Positions 46,057 through 57,349 of a stretch of 64,000 nucleotides of DNA are shown piece after piece. The notes under the pieces are model-generated. The model saw only the letters and a program-made list of their open reading frames with translations. It was not told where the DNA came from and searched no databases. The DNA comes from Flammula alnicola (lineage: Eukaryota; Basidiomycota; Agaricomycetes; Agaricales; Strophariaceae). The stretch spans positions 62,001 to 126,000 of the forward strand of contig JADNRV010000066.1 of the NCBI GenBank assembly GCA_015499995.1. The letters run 5' to 3'. The position numbers and the translations under genes were made by a program. The stretch's first letter is position 1. The number at the start of each line of letters is the position of its first letter.

Positions 46057-48374
46057 ATGGCGACAAAGCACTGGAAAGAACTCGTTGCGGAGAAAAGACT
46101 TCAACAGGCGGCCACCATACCAAAGGACTGGATTCTCTCCAATCTCCCTCCTAAGGAAACGCTGAATATCATTGATTTCCCAGAGAAATCCGGATTGCTA
46201 ACAGCAAAGGAGATCGAAATTACCAACTCAGAGGTCGACGTGCTGCTGGAGAAGCTTGCGAAAGGAACATGGTCGTCCGTCGAGGTCACTACCGCCTTCT
46301 CCAAACGTGCGATAATCGCCCACCAGCTCGTGCGTTATTGTATTCTCCTTCGATGTGGTACTGAAGTATATTTAGGTAAATTGTCTTACAGAAATATTCA
46401 TTGAACGTGGCCTGGCGCGTGCTGCTGAATTGGATGAGCATCTTAAAAGGACGGGAAAGGTTGTGGGGCCCCTTCATGGTAATATTGTCCGGAATATCTT
46501 CTATCGTTCAATTTATCCCCTCCAATATTAGGACTCCCCGTTTCATTGAAGGACCAAATTAATGTTAAGGGTATCGAGTCGACTTTGGGTGCGAATTCAT
46601 CATTCAATCCCGCGACTAAATCGTTTTATTTACTTTTCTTTCTCTCCAAGGATATGTCTCCTGGATCGGCCAGCCCGCAGCCAAGAATTCAGTCATTGCA
46701 GATATACTCGAGTCTTGCGGAGCTGTTTTATATGTAAAGACCAACGTTCCGCAAACGCTAATGGTACAAATGTTGTCCTTCTCTTCTGCTTTTTCAGTTG
46801 ACTGACATGCAGATTTTCAGTGGACAGAAACGTTTAATCATGTTTTCGGTCGTACAAGTAACCCATATAATCGCTCGCTTACATCCGGAGGCTCCTCGGG
46901 CGGCGAAGGCGCCCTCGTTGGTGAGATTTTGTTATTTAATAACGATCTTTCAATTTCTAACGTTAATTATAGCCCTAAGGGTAGTCCCATAGGTATAGCC
47001 AAACGTTTCACATAAATTCAAACCTGAACCCTTTTGCTAACTTGAGCAACATTAGGTGTGGGAGCTGACATTGGAGGGTAAGTGCGCATACGATTTTATC
47101 TTTCTGACAAATTACAATTCAATTCTTTCCTCCAGTTCCGTGCGCATACCCTCTGCGTTCAATGGCTATACGGCCTTCGCGGGTCTTACGGACGCGTTCC
47201 TTATGCCGGCTGCGTTAACTCGCTCGATGGGCAGGAGTCTGTGCTCACTGTCCTCGGGCCTCTTTCTAACAGTCTGGCTGGAATTAAAACCTTCATGAAA
47301 ATCGTAGCAAGTCAGCAACCTTGGACTAAGGACCCATTAGCTGTCAGAAACCCTGGAACGAATCGGAATACGGCCTTGTGGATCACGGAGAGGGCAAGAA
47401 ACTTTGTTTCGCCATTTTATGGGATGATGAGGTTATTGTGCCTCATCCCCCTGTCGTTAGAGGTTTGAAGGAAACAAGCAAGCTTTGCTCGCTGCTGGGC
47501 ACCGAGGTAAGAAATTTTGAATATCATAATGGAATCTTGTTTGATGTTTCTTGTATTCAAGTGATCGATTGGAAGCCCTTGAAACATGCCGAAATTTACA
47601 AAGCAATTGTCAGTGGTATTACATGTCTCATCTTATCTTGTTGCTGAAAATACCTGGTACATTCTAGACTGCGATTTGGGACGCCGGTGCAGCTGAAGAC
47701 TATCGCGTTGCTACCTTGCCAAACGGAGAGCCCATCATCCCATCCATGAAACTAGCTGTCGACAATCCAGACCTCGCCACCACCTCAACCCCTGCGTCCC
47801 GTCGTATTGGGAAGGGTATCTCGGCATACGAATTATGGCAAATACAGAAGAAGAAACGCGACCTTCGTCAAGAATACCTGGATCATTGGAATGCCAGTGT
47901 TGCTTTGACAGGCACCGGAAGGCCTGTCGATGCAATTATATCACCATGTGCGCCGTATGTCGCACCTCCTCATGGGATGAACAAGTACGTTGCGCCATCG
48001 TTGTGTATTGCCGTTGACTCCTGATTAACATGTGATAGGACGGCCAATTACACCATGATTTGGAATGCCCTTGATTACGTCGCCCTCGTGCTCCCCACTG
48101 GATTGACTGTTGATCCGGTATTGGATGCGCCGAAACCAGCGCACAAGTTCTACGGTCGTGTGGACAAGGCCAATTACGAATTTTGTACGGACAAAAAACT
48201 TCGTACCGTTATCTTTAGTAATCTTCATCATTTTCAGATACTCCTGCAACATTCAAGGATGCACCAAGCACTATTCAACTCGTCGGCAGGACCTTGGAAG
48301 AAGAAGCTGTCATTGCAATGGGTGAGATTGTGGAGGCTGCGCTGAAGACGAAATTATTGTCTTCGAAGCTCTGA
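46057..48374 (+). pseudogene. Amidase (acetamidase/FAAH-like), unit A copy, frameshifted
   Basis: Amidase-signature enzymes cleave amides with a Lys-cisSer-Ser triad. Visible here are MATKHWKELVAEKRLQQAAT, a first intron at 46330-46375 leading to VNCLTEIFIERG, LPVSLKDQINVKG with the triad Lys, GGSSGGEGALV with the signature serines, and the C-terminal GEIVEAALKTKL ending at 48374. About ten small introns are needed. Compared with unit B, bases are missing near 47170 (FNGIYGLRGSY becomes out of frame), near 47350 (AVRKHWGEAEYGL) and near 47490. None of these is a splice site, so the gene cannot make a full enzyme. The region 48024-48300, disrupted in unit B, is intact here. Confidence 0.7.
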
Positions 48375-48566
48375 GCAAGAAGAAAAACTGACTGATACCA
48401 TGTCGAACCAACATTGGAATTTCTTAAGAGATTGTATTTGTGGAGGGATATGTCAAGGAATTGTATGCTCGTTACGACTATAGCTACATTGGCGTTCATG
48501 AAGATGAATCGTTAAGAAACGATGGAAATGTGTAGTGAATGGGGAATGTCGGTAAAGAAGCGATTG

Positions 48567-49125
48567 TCATGCGCTCGGGTGCAGCTCCGGTGTGGTCTTG
48601 GGGAAAGTGACAGACAGTAATACCACCTCCAAGGATGCTTTGATTTCATCGTCCTGTACAATAGCCATTAGCTTTAAGTCTGAGAATCCATATACTGCAG
48701 AACATACCTTCACACCTTGAGGGACCTGGAGGGTTCGCGAGAACTTGCCAAAGCGGCGTTCGCGCACCGTGTTCTCTCGACTGCTTTCGTCTCGGCGGAG
48801 ACAGTCAATTTGCCGTTGTGGATGTCAAGGTGAAAGTTCTCCTTCGAGATGCCTGGGAACTCGAAAGCGGCCGTCACCAAGTTCTTCTCGCTGTCCTCGT
48901 GAAGATCCATCCTAGGAAAATCGACGTGCGACGATTAGTCCTCTTTCGCCTGTGGAAGAAGGTGGCAAGATGGCTAACTCACCTTGGTTTAAAGGACCTC
49001 ACGGCACCGTCTACGGAGTTTCGCTGCCGTTGGACAGTATTCCTCGTCGTGTTGCGGGGTGCGAGAGACTCCTCGACGAGACGCTCGAAATCGTAGAAGG
49101 GCTCGTAGAAGAAGATGTTAGACAT
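48567..49125 (-). pseudogene. HSP20 gene 3, frameshifted
   Basis: Exon 1 (from 49125) and the first half of exon 2 are nearly identical to HSP20 gene 4. After SAETK the DNA loses a net 16 bases relative to gene 4 (the codons for QSSEHDENGYA), putting VRERRFGKFSRTLQ out of frame. The end is also altered (ELHPSA in place of ELAPKRITIA). The ATG, the first intron and its splice sites remain. Not expected to give a working chaperone. Confidence 0.85.
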
Positions 49126-49155
49126 CTCGCGAGTTTACAAGAGTTGAGGTATTGA

Positions 49156-49170
49156 TAACCCTAACCCTAA
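49156..49170. repeat. Telomere-like 15-mer, unit B
   Basis: TAACCCTAACCCTAA, two perfect CCCTAA words at the junction between unit A and unit B. Short interstitial telomere sequence. Confidence 0.6.
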
Positions 49171-50582
49171 GGTTGAACGAGGAGCGACCAGCCAGGAACT
49201 TGCAAATTAGGCGGATAGCAGGCAGTCGGGGCGACGGTAGCCACGGAAAAATCTAAAAGTGAGGATAGGTGTGGGAGAACTATGGCGTTGGATCGACGGA
49301 GGTAAGAGGACAAAATGTAAAATGGAGCACGGTACTCGCTGTCACGCGATTCAAGCTCACCCGTTTCCGTTGTTCGCGAAAATGAGAACTTCTGAAGAAA
49401 GAAGAAGCTAGAAAGCTCTTGTCAGCAGCAGTAAGATAAACCAAGCCGAGGATGCCCACCATGACGCGTAGCGTAATTCCCTTGAGCATCGTGAGATTCC
49501 GTGCGCCCGATAATAAGTCGCGATATTATGCAGATTCTGCAACGATGGAATAGGGCGCACTGGTGGGCCTCGCATATTCGGCTATTGATGCGTTGTTTCG
49601 CGACAAGTTGGCAAATGGTTCATAGCGCTGCTCAGCAGTTGGGTGCCGACTTGCGATTGTCCTCCATGGTTTTCGATATCCGAGCGTTGGCTCTTTATCA
49701 CCGCTATGGTCTCCCAATGTCACCATTTTGAGCCCTATATCAGCTCATATGGTCGTCTTTGTTGAAAGAAAAACGAGGGGTTCAACGTTCAATACGATCA
49801 CGGACGAGCTGGCTAAATTGTGTGCCCTCTGTCTGGTAATTGCAAAGCCATGAAGCAGCGAGGGAAGTTGCTGACACTGATTGCTGGCGCATTGATGGAT
49901 TGTGAGCTAAGAGAAGAACGAGAAGAACGAGCTAGCTGGATACTGAAGCACTCACTAGTACTCACTGCTCAAGCGCTCAAGCGCTCACTGGTTAATACGA
50001 AATTCTTGCGAAATTCGACCACTATGAGCAGGGAAATCATCGGATGATAAATATTCTCACGGACTCTCCCGGGATAACGAACCGCTCTGAGCCGACTTAC
50101 TAGCTCTTGCTTATTCTCCCCCTACAGCGTTCTTGTTTGAAATCCTGTCTTTCTAGGCTTATCTTCATAGAATGCACCTATTCAGAGCTTTGGATGCACT
50201 ACATTCAGAATCTGTGTTTGCTGCTTCAAGCATCGCCTAAATTCCGGCTGACAAAGTTATAGGAGACAGATTTTGGAAAATCTTTCCTTCAAGAAAATAA
50301 TTGACCCAGTGCCGTGGCCCACGGCATGCCAATACACGATTGCGGCCACTAACTTCTCGTTCCCACCTGCTACCTGGATTGACATAGACCGGTGATCCGT
50401 CCGCTGCATACTTACGGATATCATGATATGAATTTTAGAGTGCTGTCATTAGAAGATGGTCACGAGCCTATTACTGATAAGTACTTAAAGTTAGATGGTA
50501 TATCATGCTTCGGTCGACTGACCACTGACCAGAACACCTTCACAGCCTTTTGACTCTCTCCCTTCTTATATTTTAGTGGAAC

Positions 50583-52887
50583 ATGGCGACAAAGCACTGG
50601 AAAGAACTCGTTGCAGAGAAAAGACTTCAACAGGCGGCCACCATACCAAAGGATTGGATTCTCCCCAACCTCCCTCCTAAGGAAACGCTGAATGTCATTG
50701 ATTTCCCAGAGAAATCCGGATTGCTAACAGCAAAGGAGATCGAAATTACCAGCTCAGAGGTCGACGTACTGCTGGAGAAGCTTGCGAAAGGAGCATGGTC
50801 GTCCGTCGAGGTCACTACCGCCTTCTCCAAACGTGCGATAATCGCCCACCAGCTCGTGCGTTATTGTATTCTCCTTTCGATGTGGTGCTGAAGTATATTT
50901 AGGTCAATTGTCTTACAGAAATATTCATTGAACGTGCCCTGGTGCGCGCTGCTGAATTGGATGAACATCTTAAAACTACAGGAAAGGTTATCGGGCCCCT
51001 GCATGGTAATGCTATCTGAAATATCTTCCATTAATCTACTTATTTTTCCCAATACCAGGACTCCCGATCTCATTGAAGGATCAAATCAATATCAAGGGCA
51101 TTGACTCGACTATGGGTGAGAATGAAATCCCCTGACCAAATAATTTGGCTCACTCTTCCTTCTCTCCAAGGATATGTCTCCTGGATTGGGCAGCCCGCAG
51201 CCAAGAATTCAGTTCTTGCAGATATTCTCGAGTCATGTGGAGCTGTTTTATACGTGAAGACCAACATTCCTCAAACGTTAATGGTATGAGTGTTATCCAC
51301 ATCTCCGCCTTCCTTCCAGTGGATTGACATGGGAATTTCCAGTGGGCAGAAACGTTTAACCATGTTTTCGGCCGTACCAGTAATCCCTATAATCGCTCAC
51401 TCACATCCGGAGGCTCCTCTGGTGGCGAAGGTGCCCTTGTTGGTGAGATTATGTGATTCCGTCACATTCTTTCATTTTCTAACGTTCGTTGTAGCCCTCA
51501 GAGGCAGTCCCTTAGGTGCAGCCAAGGTCTTACATGCTTCCAACTTGAATCTTTTTATCTAACTTGAATGACTCAGGCGTGGGATCAGATATCGGAGGGT
51601 AAGTGCGTGTATTGTTTTTTCTTTCTGACAATTCAATTCTTTTCTCAAGTTCCATACGCATACCCTCGGCATTCAACGGAATATATGGTCTTCGCGGGTC
51701 CTACGGACGCGTTCCTTATGCCGGCTGCGTTAACTCGCTCGAGGGGCAGGATTCTATACTCTCTGTTCTCGGACCTCTGTCTAACAGTCTGGCCGGCATT
51801 AAGACCTTCATGAAAAGTGTAGCAAGCCAACAACCTTGGATTAAGGACCCATTGGCAGTCAGGAAACACTGGGGTGAGGCAGAGTACGGTCTTGTGGATC
51901 ACGGAGCGGGAAAGAAACTTTGTTTCGCTATTTTATGGGACGATGAGGTTGTAGTCCCCCATCCACCTGTTATTAGGGGTTTAGAGGAAACGAAGCAAGC
52001 TTTACTTGAGGCTGGACACCAAGGTTAGAAAACTTCAAGCATTACGAGTACAAATAGGATCTTACTTTGAGTTTTATTTCAGTGATCGATTGGAAGCCCT
52101 TGAAGCACGCCGAGATTTATAAAGCGATAGTCAGTCCCATTACATATCTCCTCTTTCCTTGTTCTTGAAAATAATTGGTACACTAGGGCACAATCTGGGC
52201 TGCTGGTGCAGCTGAAGACTATCGCATTACTACCCTTGCGACCGGAGAGCCTATCATTGCCTCCATGGATCCAGAGGTCGACAATGCAGATTTCGCCACC
52301 ACCGACATTCCCGCATTCCGACCCGTTCCGGACGGTATCTCGGCATACGAATTATGGCAAGTACAGAAGAAAAGCGCGACCTTCGTCAAGAATACCTGGA
52401 TCATTGGAATGCCAGTGTCGCTTTGACAGGCACGGACGGCCTGTCGATGCAATTATATCGCCGTGTGCGCCTTATGTCGCACCTCCTCATGGAATGAACT
52501 CGTACGTTATATCGTCGTGTATTGCTCCCTTGACTTCTAATCGATGTATGGTAGGATGGTCAATTACACTATGATTTGGAATGCACTTGATTATGTCGCC
52601 TAATCCTTCCCACCGGATTGGCTGTTGATCCGGTATTGGATGCGCCGAAACCAGCGCATAAGTTCTACGATGACGCGGACAAGGCCAATTACGAATTTTG
52701 TAGGGAAATAAAGTCTTCGTCTTGCTCTCTTTACTAATCTCCCTGTTCTCAGACAATCCTGCCACATTCAAAGACGCACCAATCACTATTCAGCTCATTG
52801 GCAGAACCTTGGAAGAAGAAGCTGTCATTGCAATGGGTGAAATTGTGGGGCTGCTCTGAAGACTAAATTGTCGTCTTCAAAGGTCTG
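50583..52887 (+). pseudogene. Amidase (acetamidase/FAAH-like), unit B copy, frameshifted
   Basis: Paralogue of the gene at 46057. The N-terminal and central parts read well: SLKDQINIKGID, GGSSGGEGAL, IRIPSAFNGIYGLRGSYGRV and WGEAEYGLVDHGAGKKLCFA. The 3' third has lost single bases relative to unit A near 52371 (QKKKRDL becomes QKKSATF), near 52435 (TGTGRPVD) and near 52600 (DYVA then a stop), and one more near 52850. The two copies are thus broken at different places. An ancestral enzyme of about 560 residues is implied. Confidence 0.7.
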
Positions 52888-53081
52888 AGCAAGAATATAC
52901 TGATACCAAGTCGAACCAATATCGGAATTTCTGAAGAGGTTATATGTTTTGCATTTATGGAAGGATGTATTAAGGAATTATATGCATTACAACTATGGCT
53001 ACATTGGCGTCCACGAAGATGAATGATTAAGAAAGGATGGAAATGAATCGTGAATGGAAAATATTGTTGAAGATGGTTGAA

Positions 53082-53670
53082 TTAAGCGATGGTAATGCGC
53101 TTGGGAGCGAGTTCCGGTGTGGTCTTCGGGAAAGTGACAATCAGAACGCCATTTTCCAATGATGCTTTGATTTCATCGTCCTGCACAACAATGCATTAGC
53201 TGTCAATCTGAGAGTCCAGATAGTTGAGAAAAATACCTTCACACCCTGAGGTAGCTGGAGTGTTCTCGAGAATTTTCCGAAGCGGCGTTCGCGCACCGCG
53301 TAGCCGTTCTCGTCGTGCTCGCTCGACTGCTTCGTCTCAGCAGAGACAATCAATTTGCCGTTGTGGACGTCGATCTGAACGTTTTCCTTCGAGACTCCTG
53401 GGAACTCGAAGGCAGCCGTCACCAAGTTCTTCTCGCTGTCCTCGTGAAGATCCATCCTAGGAAAATCGACGTGCGACGATTAGTCCTCTTTCGCCTGTGG
53501 AAGAAGGTGGCAAGATGGCTAACTCACCTTGGTTTAAAGGACCTCACGGCACCGTCTACGGAATTTCGCTGCCGTTGGACAGTATTCCTCGTCGCGTTGC
53601 GGGGCGCGAGAGACTCCTCGATGAGGCGCTCGAAATCGTAGAAGGGTTCGTAGAAGAAGATGTTAGACAT
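53082..53670 (-). CDS. Small heat-shock protein HSP20, gene 4
   Basis: Three exons (53670-53528, 53456-53237, 53180-53082) give 153 residues: MSNIFFYEPFYDFERLIEES, a variable linker, MDLHEDSEKNLVTAAFEFPG, YAVRERRFGKFSRTLQLPQG and the end ELAPKRITIA. All parts of the alpha-crystallin domain are present. The first intron (53457-53527, 71 bp) is identical to that of HSP20 gene 3, while the second is not. It is head to head with HSP20 gene 5 at 54418. A perfect heat-shock element lies 173 bp upstream and a TATA-like word (TATAAAT on the minus strand) about 87 bp upstream. Confidence 0.94.
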
Positions 53671-53842
53671 ATCGCGAGTTCAAGTTGTTTAGAAGGGGAA
53701 GCGATTGAGCTGAATTTAGAAGAGAACTGGGGAAGCCTAGGTGCCCATCCACTAATATTTATACTAATCCCAAGCAGTACGCGTATGCTACGTGGATAAT
53801 GGCCGCAATACGGATTATGGGAGACGTTCCCCGAGCGTCGTA

Positions 53843-53855
53843 GAAGTTTCGAGAA
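53843..53855 (-). promoter_or_regulatory. Perfect heat-shock element, HSP20 gene 4 side
   Basis: GAAgtTTCgaGAA, three alternating 5-bp units with no mismatch. The heat-shock factor trimer binds this pattern. 173 bp upstream of the gene 4 ATG. Confidence 0.75.
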
Positions 53856-53866
53856 ATCGGTATAAT

Positions 53867-53876
53867 CCATATATGG
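53867..53876. promoter_or_regulatory. CArG-box-like palindrome, left arm
   Basis: CCATATATGG fits CC(A/T)6GG, the site bound by SRF/Mcm1-type MADS factors. It is also present in the right arm at 54194-54203. Conservation in both arms may simply reflect the duplication. Confidence 0.35.
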
Positions 53877-54193
53877 AAATTGTGGCTACAAGCGTGGCGA
53901 TGTTTCTTGGATGTTTCTCCAATGCAATAGATGTTGATGAATAAGGGATAAAGTGACACCTGAGAGTAGTGCTCTCCAGATTCTCGTAGACTTTATATCC
54001 ATACATTCTTCTGCTGAGCACAATCTTTGCCGTGGGTTCGGCGCCATGAACTCGCCCCTACTCTTCTGCTTTCCAATCATACATAGGATCTGTAAGAGAC
54101 CAGATAGCGCCATATATTTTTGCTTACGATCTGTGACATGTCAGCCACACTCCACTGCATTCCGGAAACGTAGGAGCATTGGAGCCACAATTT

Positions 54194-54203
54194 CCATATA
54201 TGG
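54194..54203. promoter_or_regulatory. CArG-box-like palindrome, right arm
   Basis: CCATATATGG, mirror copy of 53867-53876, just upstream of the heat-shock element of HSP20 gene 5. Confidence 0.35.
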
Positions 54204-54213
54204 ATATGCTGAT

Positions 54214-54226
54214 TTCTCGAAGTTTC
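54214..54226 (+). promoter_or_regulatory. Perfect heat-shock element, HSP20 gene 5 side
   Basis: TTCtcGAAgtTTC, three perfect alternating units, 192 bp before the gene 5 ATG. A TATA-like TATAAATAA lies at 54312-54320. Confidence 0.75.
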
Positions 54227-54417
54227 TACCACGCTCGGGTGGCGTCTCCCATGATCGAAGGTATTGCGACGATTGTCCACGTACGCGTACGCGCGTAGTG
54301 CTCGGAATTGGTATAAATAAGAGAAGGTGGATGCCTAGGTTTCCCAATTCTCCTGCAGATTCAGCTCAATCGCCACATTCACACTCAACCAACCACTTCT
54401 TCCAAACGACTCGCGAC

Positions 54418-54997
54418 ATGTCTAACATTTTCTTCTACGAGCCCTTCTACGATTTCGAGCGCCTCGTCGAGCAATCTCTTGCACCCCGCAACACGACGAC
54501 GAATGCTGTCCAAGGGCAACGAAATTCCGTTGATGGTGCAGTGAGGTCCTTCAAACCAAGGTGAGTTTTGGTGACCTTCAAATGGCTTTCTTCGGAGAAC
54601 TAATAATTAATTCGTTGTAGGATGGACCTTCATGAAGACAGCGAGAAGAACTTGGTGACGGCTGCCTTCGAGTTCCCAGGAGTCTCGAAGGAGAACATTC
54701 AGATCGATATCCACAACGGCAAATTGACTGTCTCCGCTGAGACGAAGCAGTCGAGTGAGCACGACGAGAATGGCTATGCCGTGCGCGAACGCCGATTCGG
54801 GAAGTTCTCGCGAACGCTCCAGCTACCTCAGGGTGTCAAGGTATGTCCTCAACTATCTGGATCTTTTCGGATTAATAACCAACACATTTATTGCGCAGGA
54901 CGATGAGATTAAAGCATCATTGGAAAATGGCATTCTCACTGTCACATTCCCCAAGACGACACCAGAACTCGCTCCCAAGCGCATTACTATCGCTTGA
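54418..54997 (+). CDS. Small heat-shock protein HSP20, gene 5
   Basis: Three exons (54418-54560, 54621-54840, 54899-54997) give 153 residues, nearly the same as HSP20 gene 4: MSNIFFYEPFYDFERLVEQS, MDLHEDSEKNLVTAAFEFPG, ENGYAVRERRFGKFSRTLQL, ELAPKRITIA. Introns are 60 and 58 bp. An ATP-independent holdase chaperone of the cytosol, by family knowledge. It is divergent from gene 4 with mirrored promoters and is expected to be heat induced. Confidence 0.94.
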
Positions 54998-55572
54998 ATT
55001 GACGATCTGTATCCATTCAATAACTTCATAGTCATCTACCACTGTATCCATAGTACTATATATAAGTCTTTCTTAAAAAATAATACCCTGCGTCAAAATT
55101 ACACGTGTGCTGGAAGATCACTCATATGAGACCCATTCAAATAGAACAGGGGGCCTTGAAAGAGAAACTTGGGAGTCCTTCAAGCCAATAATTATATTAA
55201 AACGCACCCTTTGTTGGATCTAATTTAGTCGGGCCAAAGCGCGCATTGGAATTACTTAAGCGTCTTGAAATAATATCGGGGACAAATTTGATGGAAGGAG
55301 TATACTTATCTCAATGGCTACATGCAGGGAAGCCTACTTCAACCAATCATTTGAGACACCAGAGCACAACCAGCTCGCCCAAAATTCTCCTCTTGAGTGT
55401 CTGGCCGGATCAGAGCCCCTGAGCTGACCAATTTGCTGTGAGTATTATTTACTTACATAAGCAAACGGTTTCCAACATTGGCGGCCGCCTCGACAATTCA
55501 CGTTCTTCGCCTCGCACAACTTCTCGACCGTCTGCCAGTCTCTTTTCGTCTCTGGTAGGGAGGGTTAACGAA
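54998..55572. other. Intergenic stretch before LCB1
   Basis: 3' flank of HSP20 gene 5 and the presumed LCB1 promoter. No other feature seen. Confidence 0.4.
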
Positions 55573-57349
55573 ATGAATTCCACCTCAACGACTTTGGCGC
55601 CTCTTTTCGGGTTTTTGGAGTACACGTTGACGACAACTCAGACAACTTTCGACAAACTTCCTGGTTCGGCCGTAATTCAACGATATGTCAAGAGTTCTCA
55701 CCAGAACGATCCTGGACGAACACTCCTAGAGCTTATCCTTATCATATTCGCTATTCGTACCCTTCTTCAATCCAGAACACGGGCAGACAGGACTGGAAAA
55801 CATTTTATACAGTTTAGTGACAAGGTACGTGCCAAATCCTTCCTCGACGTGGAACATGATACATATCCCATTGTCATTTGCAGGAAATTGACGAACTCGT
55901 CGACGAATGGATCCCCGAACCCCTCGCGCAACCTCTAACGACAACCGAACAGTCTGACCTCGCCGCAGTTCCTATAATTGCGGGCCCCAACGGTCCCAAG
56001 CCCAAAGTGGTTTCCACAGGCAAAACCGCGATCAACCTTGCGAGTTTTAACTTCACTGGCTTGGCTGGGAATGAGCACATCAAGCAGCGCGCAGTGGAGA
56101 CACTGCGAAAGTATGGTTTAGGCAGTTGTGGGCCTCCTGGCTTCTACGGCACACTGGGTGGGTCTGAGACTTTTCGTCCGTGGTGACAGACATCTAACTG
56201 AGCGCAGATGTTCACATGGATTTGGAAAACGATATCGCCGACTTCTTGGGCACCGAAGCGGCTATTCTCTACTCGCAGGGTTTCTCGACAATCTCCTCCG
56301 TGATTCCAGCATTTTGCAAACGTGGCGATATCATAGTCGCAGACCGTGCCGTCAATTTTGCCCTTCAGAAGGGAATCCAGATTTCTCGCTCCACCGTTCG
56401 CTGGTTTGACCACAATGACCTGACCAGCCTTGAGGAGGTCCTCGTTAGCATCGAGAAGGAAAGGAAGAAACGCCGCGGACCACTGACCCGTCGTTTCATC
56501 ATCACCGAAGGCATTTTCCAGAAAGATGGTGTAATGGTTGACTTGCCGAAACTCGTTCGTGTTCAATCTTTTTCGGCTGTGGCGTGTTTTCTTACCTTCA
56601 TTTCCTAGATTGAGCTCAAGTACAAGTACAAATATCGCCTTATCCTTGATGAAACCTACTCTTTCGGAACCGTCGGCAGGACTGGACGCGGGCTCACAGA
56701 GCTGTATAATGTCCCAGCCTCCAAGGTCGACATGCTCCTCGGGTCTTGTGCAACCGGCCTCGCCTCTGGAGGAGGTTTCTGTGCAGGATCACGCACGGTC
56801 GTTGATCACCAACGTATCAACGGGCCCTCTTTCGTCTTCTCTGCCTCGATGCCTGCTCTTCTCGCCGTAAGCGCCTCAGAGGCCATCAATATCTTCCGCA
56901 ACACCCCATCCATCTTTGAGACCCTGCAGGAGAACGTTCGCGCTGCACGGGCGATCCTCGACCGCATCGACCTCATTACTGTCCCTTCGCATCCTGCGTC
57001 GCCTGTCATCCATATTTATGTCCGCCAACAATCACCTGCATCCTTAGCGGTACCATCTCCCACAAGGAATCATCACTCCCTCCCTACATCCGTCAACTCA
57101 GCCAAGGATATTGTTGGTCGTGAATCGGAGTATGAGGCTGAGGAGAGACTGCTGCAGGAAGTCGTGGAGGAAGCTCTGACTCAGGGCGTGCTTGTTACAC
57201 GGGCGAAGAGGCTCAAAGGACAAGAGATCGTGGAGCCGAGGCCAAGCATCAGGCTGGCTCTTTCCAGCGCCCTGACCAAGAAGGAAACGGAGAAGGCCGT
57301 GGGCGTGTTGAAGACCGTCCTCGTCAAGGTCTTGGGCAAGAAGCGGTGA
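55573..57349 (+). CDS. LCB1: Serine palmitoyltransferase subunit 1
   Basis: Four exons (55573-55824, 55884-56157, 56208-56554, 56609-57349) give 537 residues. With LCB2 this subunit condenses serine and palmitoyl-CoA at the ER to start sphingolipid synthesis. Seen here are an N-terminal hydrophobic helix ([16 protein letters not shown]), the alpha-oxoamine synthase core [59 protein letters not shown], and [17 protein letters not shown], where the catalytic PLP-binding lysine of LCB2 is absent, as is normal for LCB1. The C-terminal part has a Ser/Pro linker near 57050. Introns are 50-59 bp, all GT-AG. The start was taken at [14 protein letters not shown], the first ATG giving the conserved N-terminus. 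The gene is intact, unlike many neighbours, as expected for an essential enzyme. Confidence 0.94.

Larger units (their letters stand above)
44745..49155. repeat. Tandem duplicated unit A (amidase plus HSP20)
   Basis: Direct duplicate of 49156-53690. Both units open with a telomere-like 15-mer (TAACCCTGACCCTAA here). A similar gene-free leader of about 1.3 kb follows, with shared blocks such as GACTTGCAAG/GAACTTGCAA and CATATTCG.CTATTGATG. Then comes a rightward amidase gene and a leftward HSP20 gene. The unit is about 4.4 kb long. Confidence 0.85.
49156..53690. repeat. Tandem duplicated unit B (amidase plus HSP20)
   Basis: Direct duplicate of unit A with the same order: telomere-like 15-mer, gene-free leader (49171-50582), rightward amidase, leftward HSP20. 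The HSP20 of this unit is intact and the amidase is not. Confidence 0.85.
53082..54997. repeat. Inverted duplication holding the HSP20 gene 4 and 5 pair
   Basis: The arms, 53082-53887 and 54183-54997, are reverse-complement copies covering the whole gene and about 215-235 bp of promoter. A spacer of about 295 bp separates them. Promoter words mirrored in both arms are the heat-shock element, CCATATATGG, the GCTCGGG block and the TATA-like word. Confidence 0.85.

Noticed and set aside
49156..49170. A true chromosome end or telomere
   Set aside because: Only two CCCTAA words, with ordinary genes on both sides.
53315..53799. Plus-strand frames opposite HSP20 gene 4
   Set aside because: Antisense shadows; the minus strand encodes an intact three-exon HSP20.
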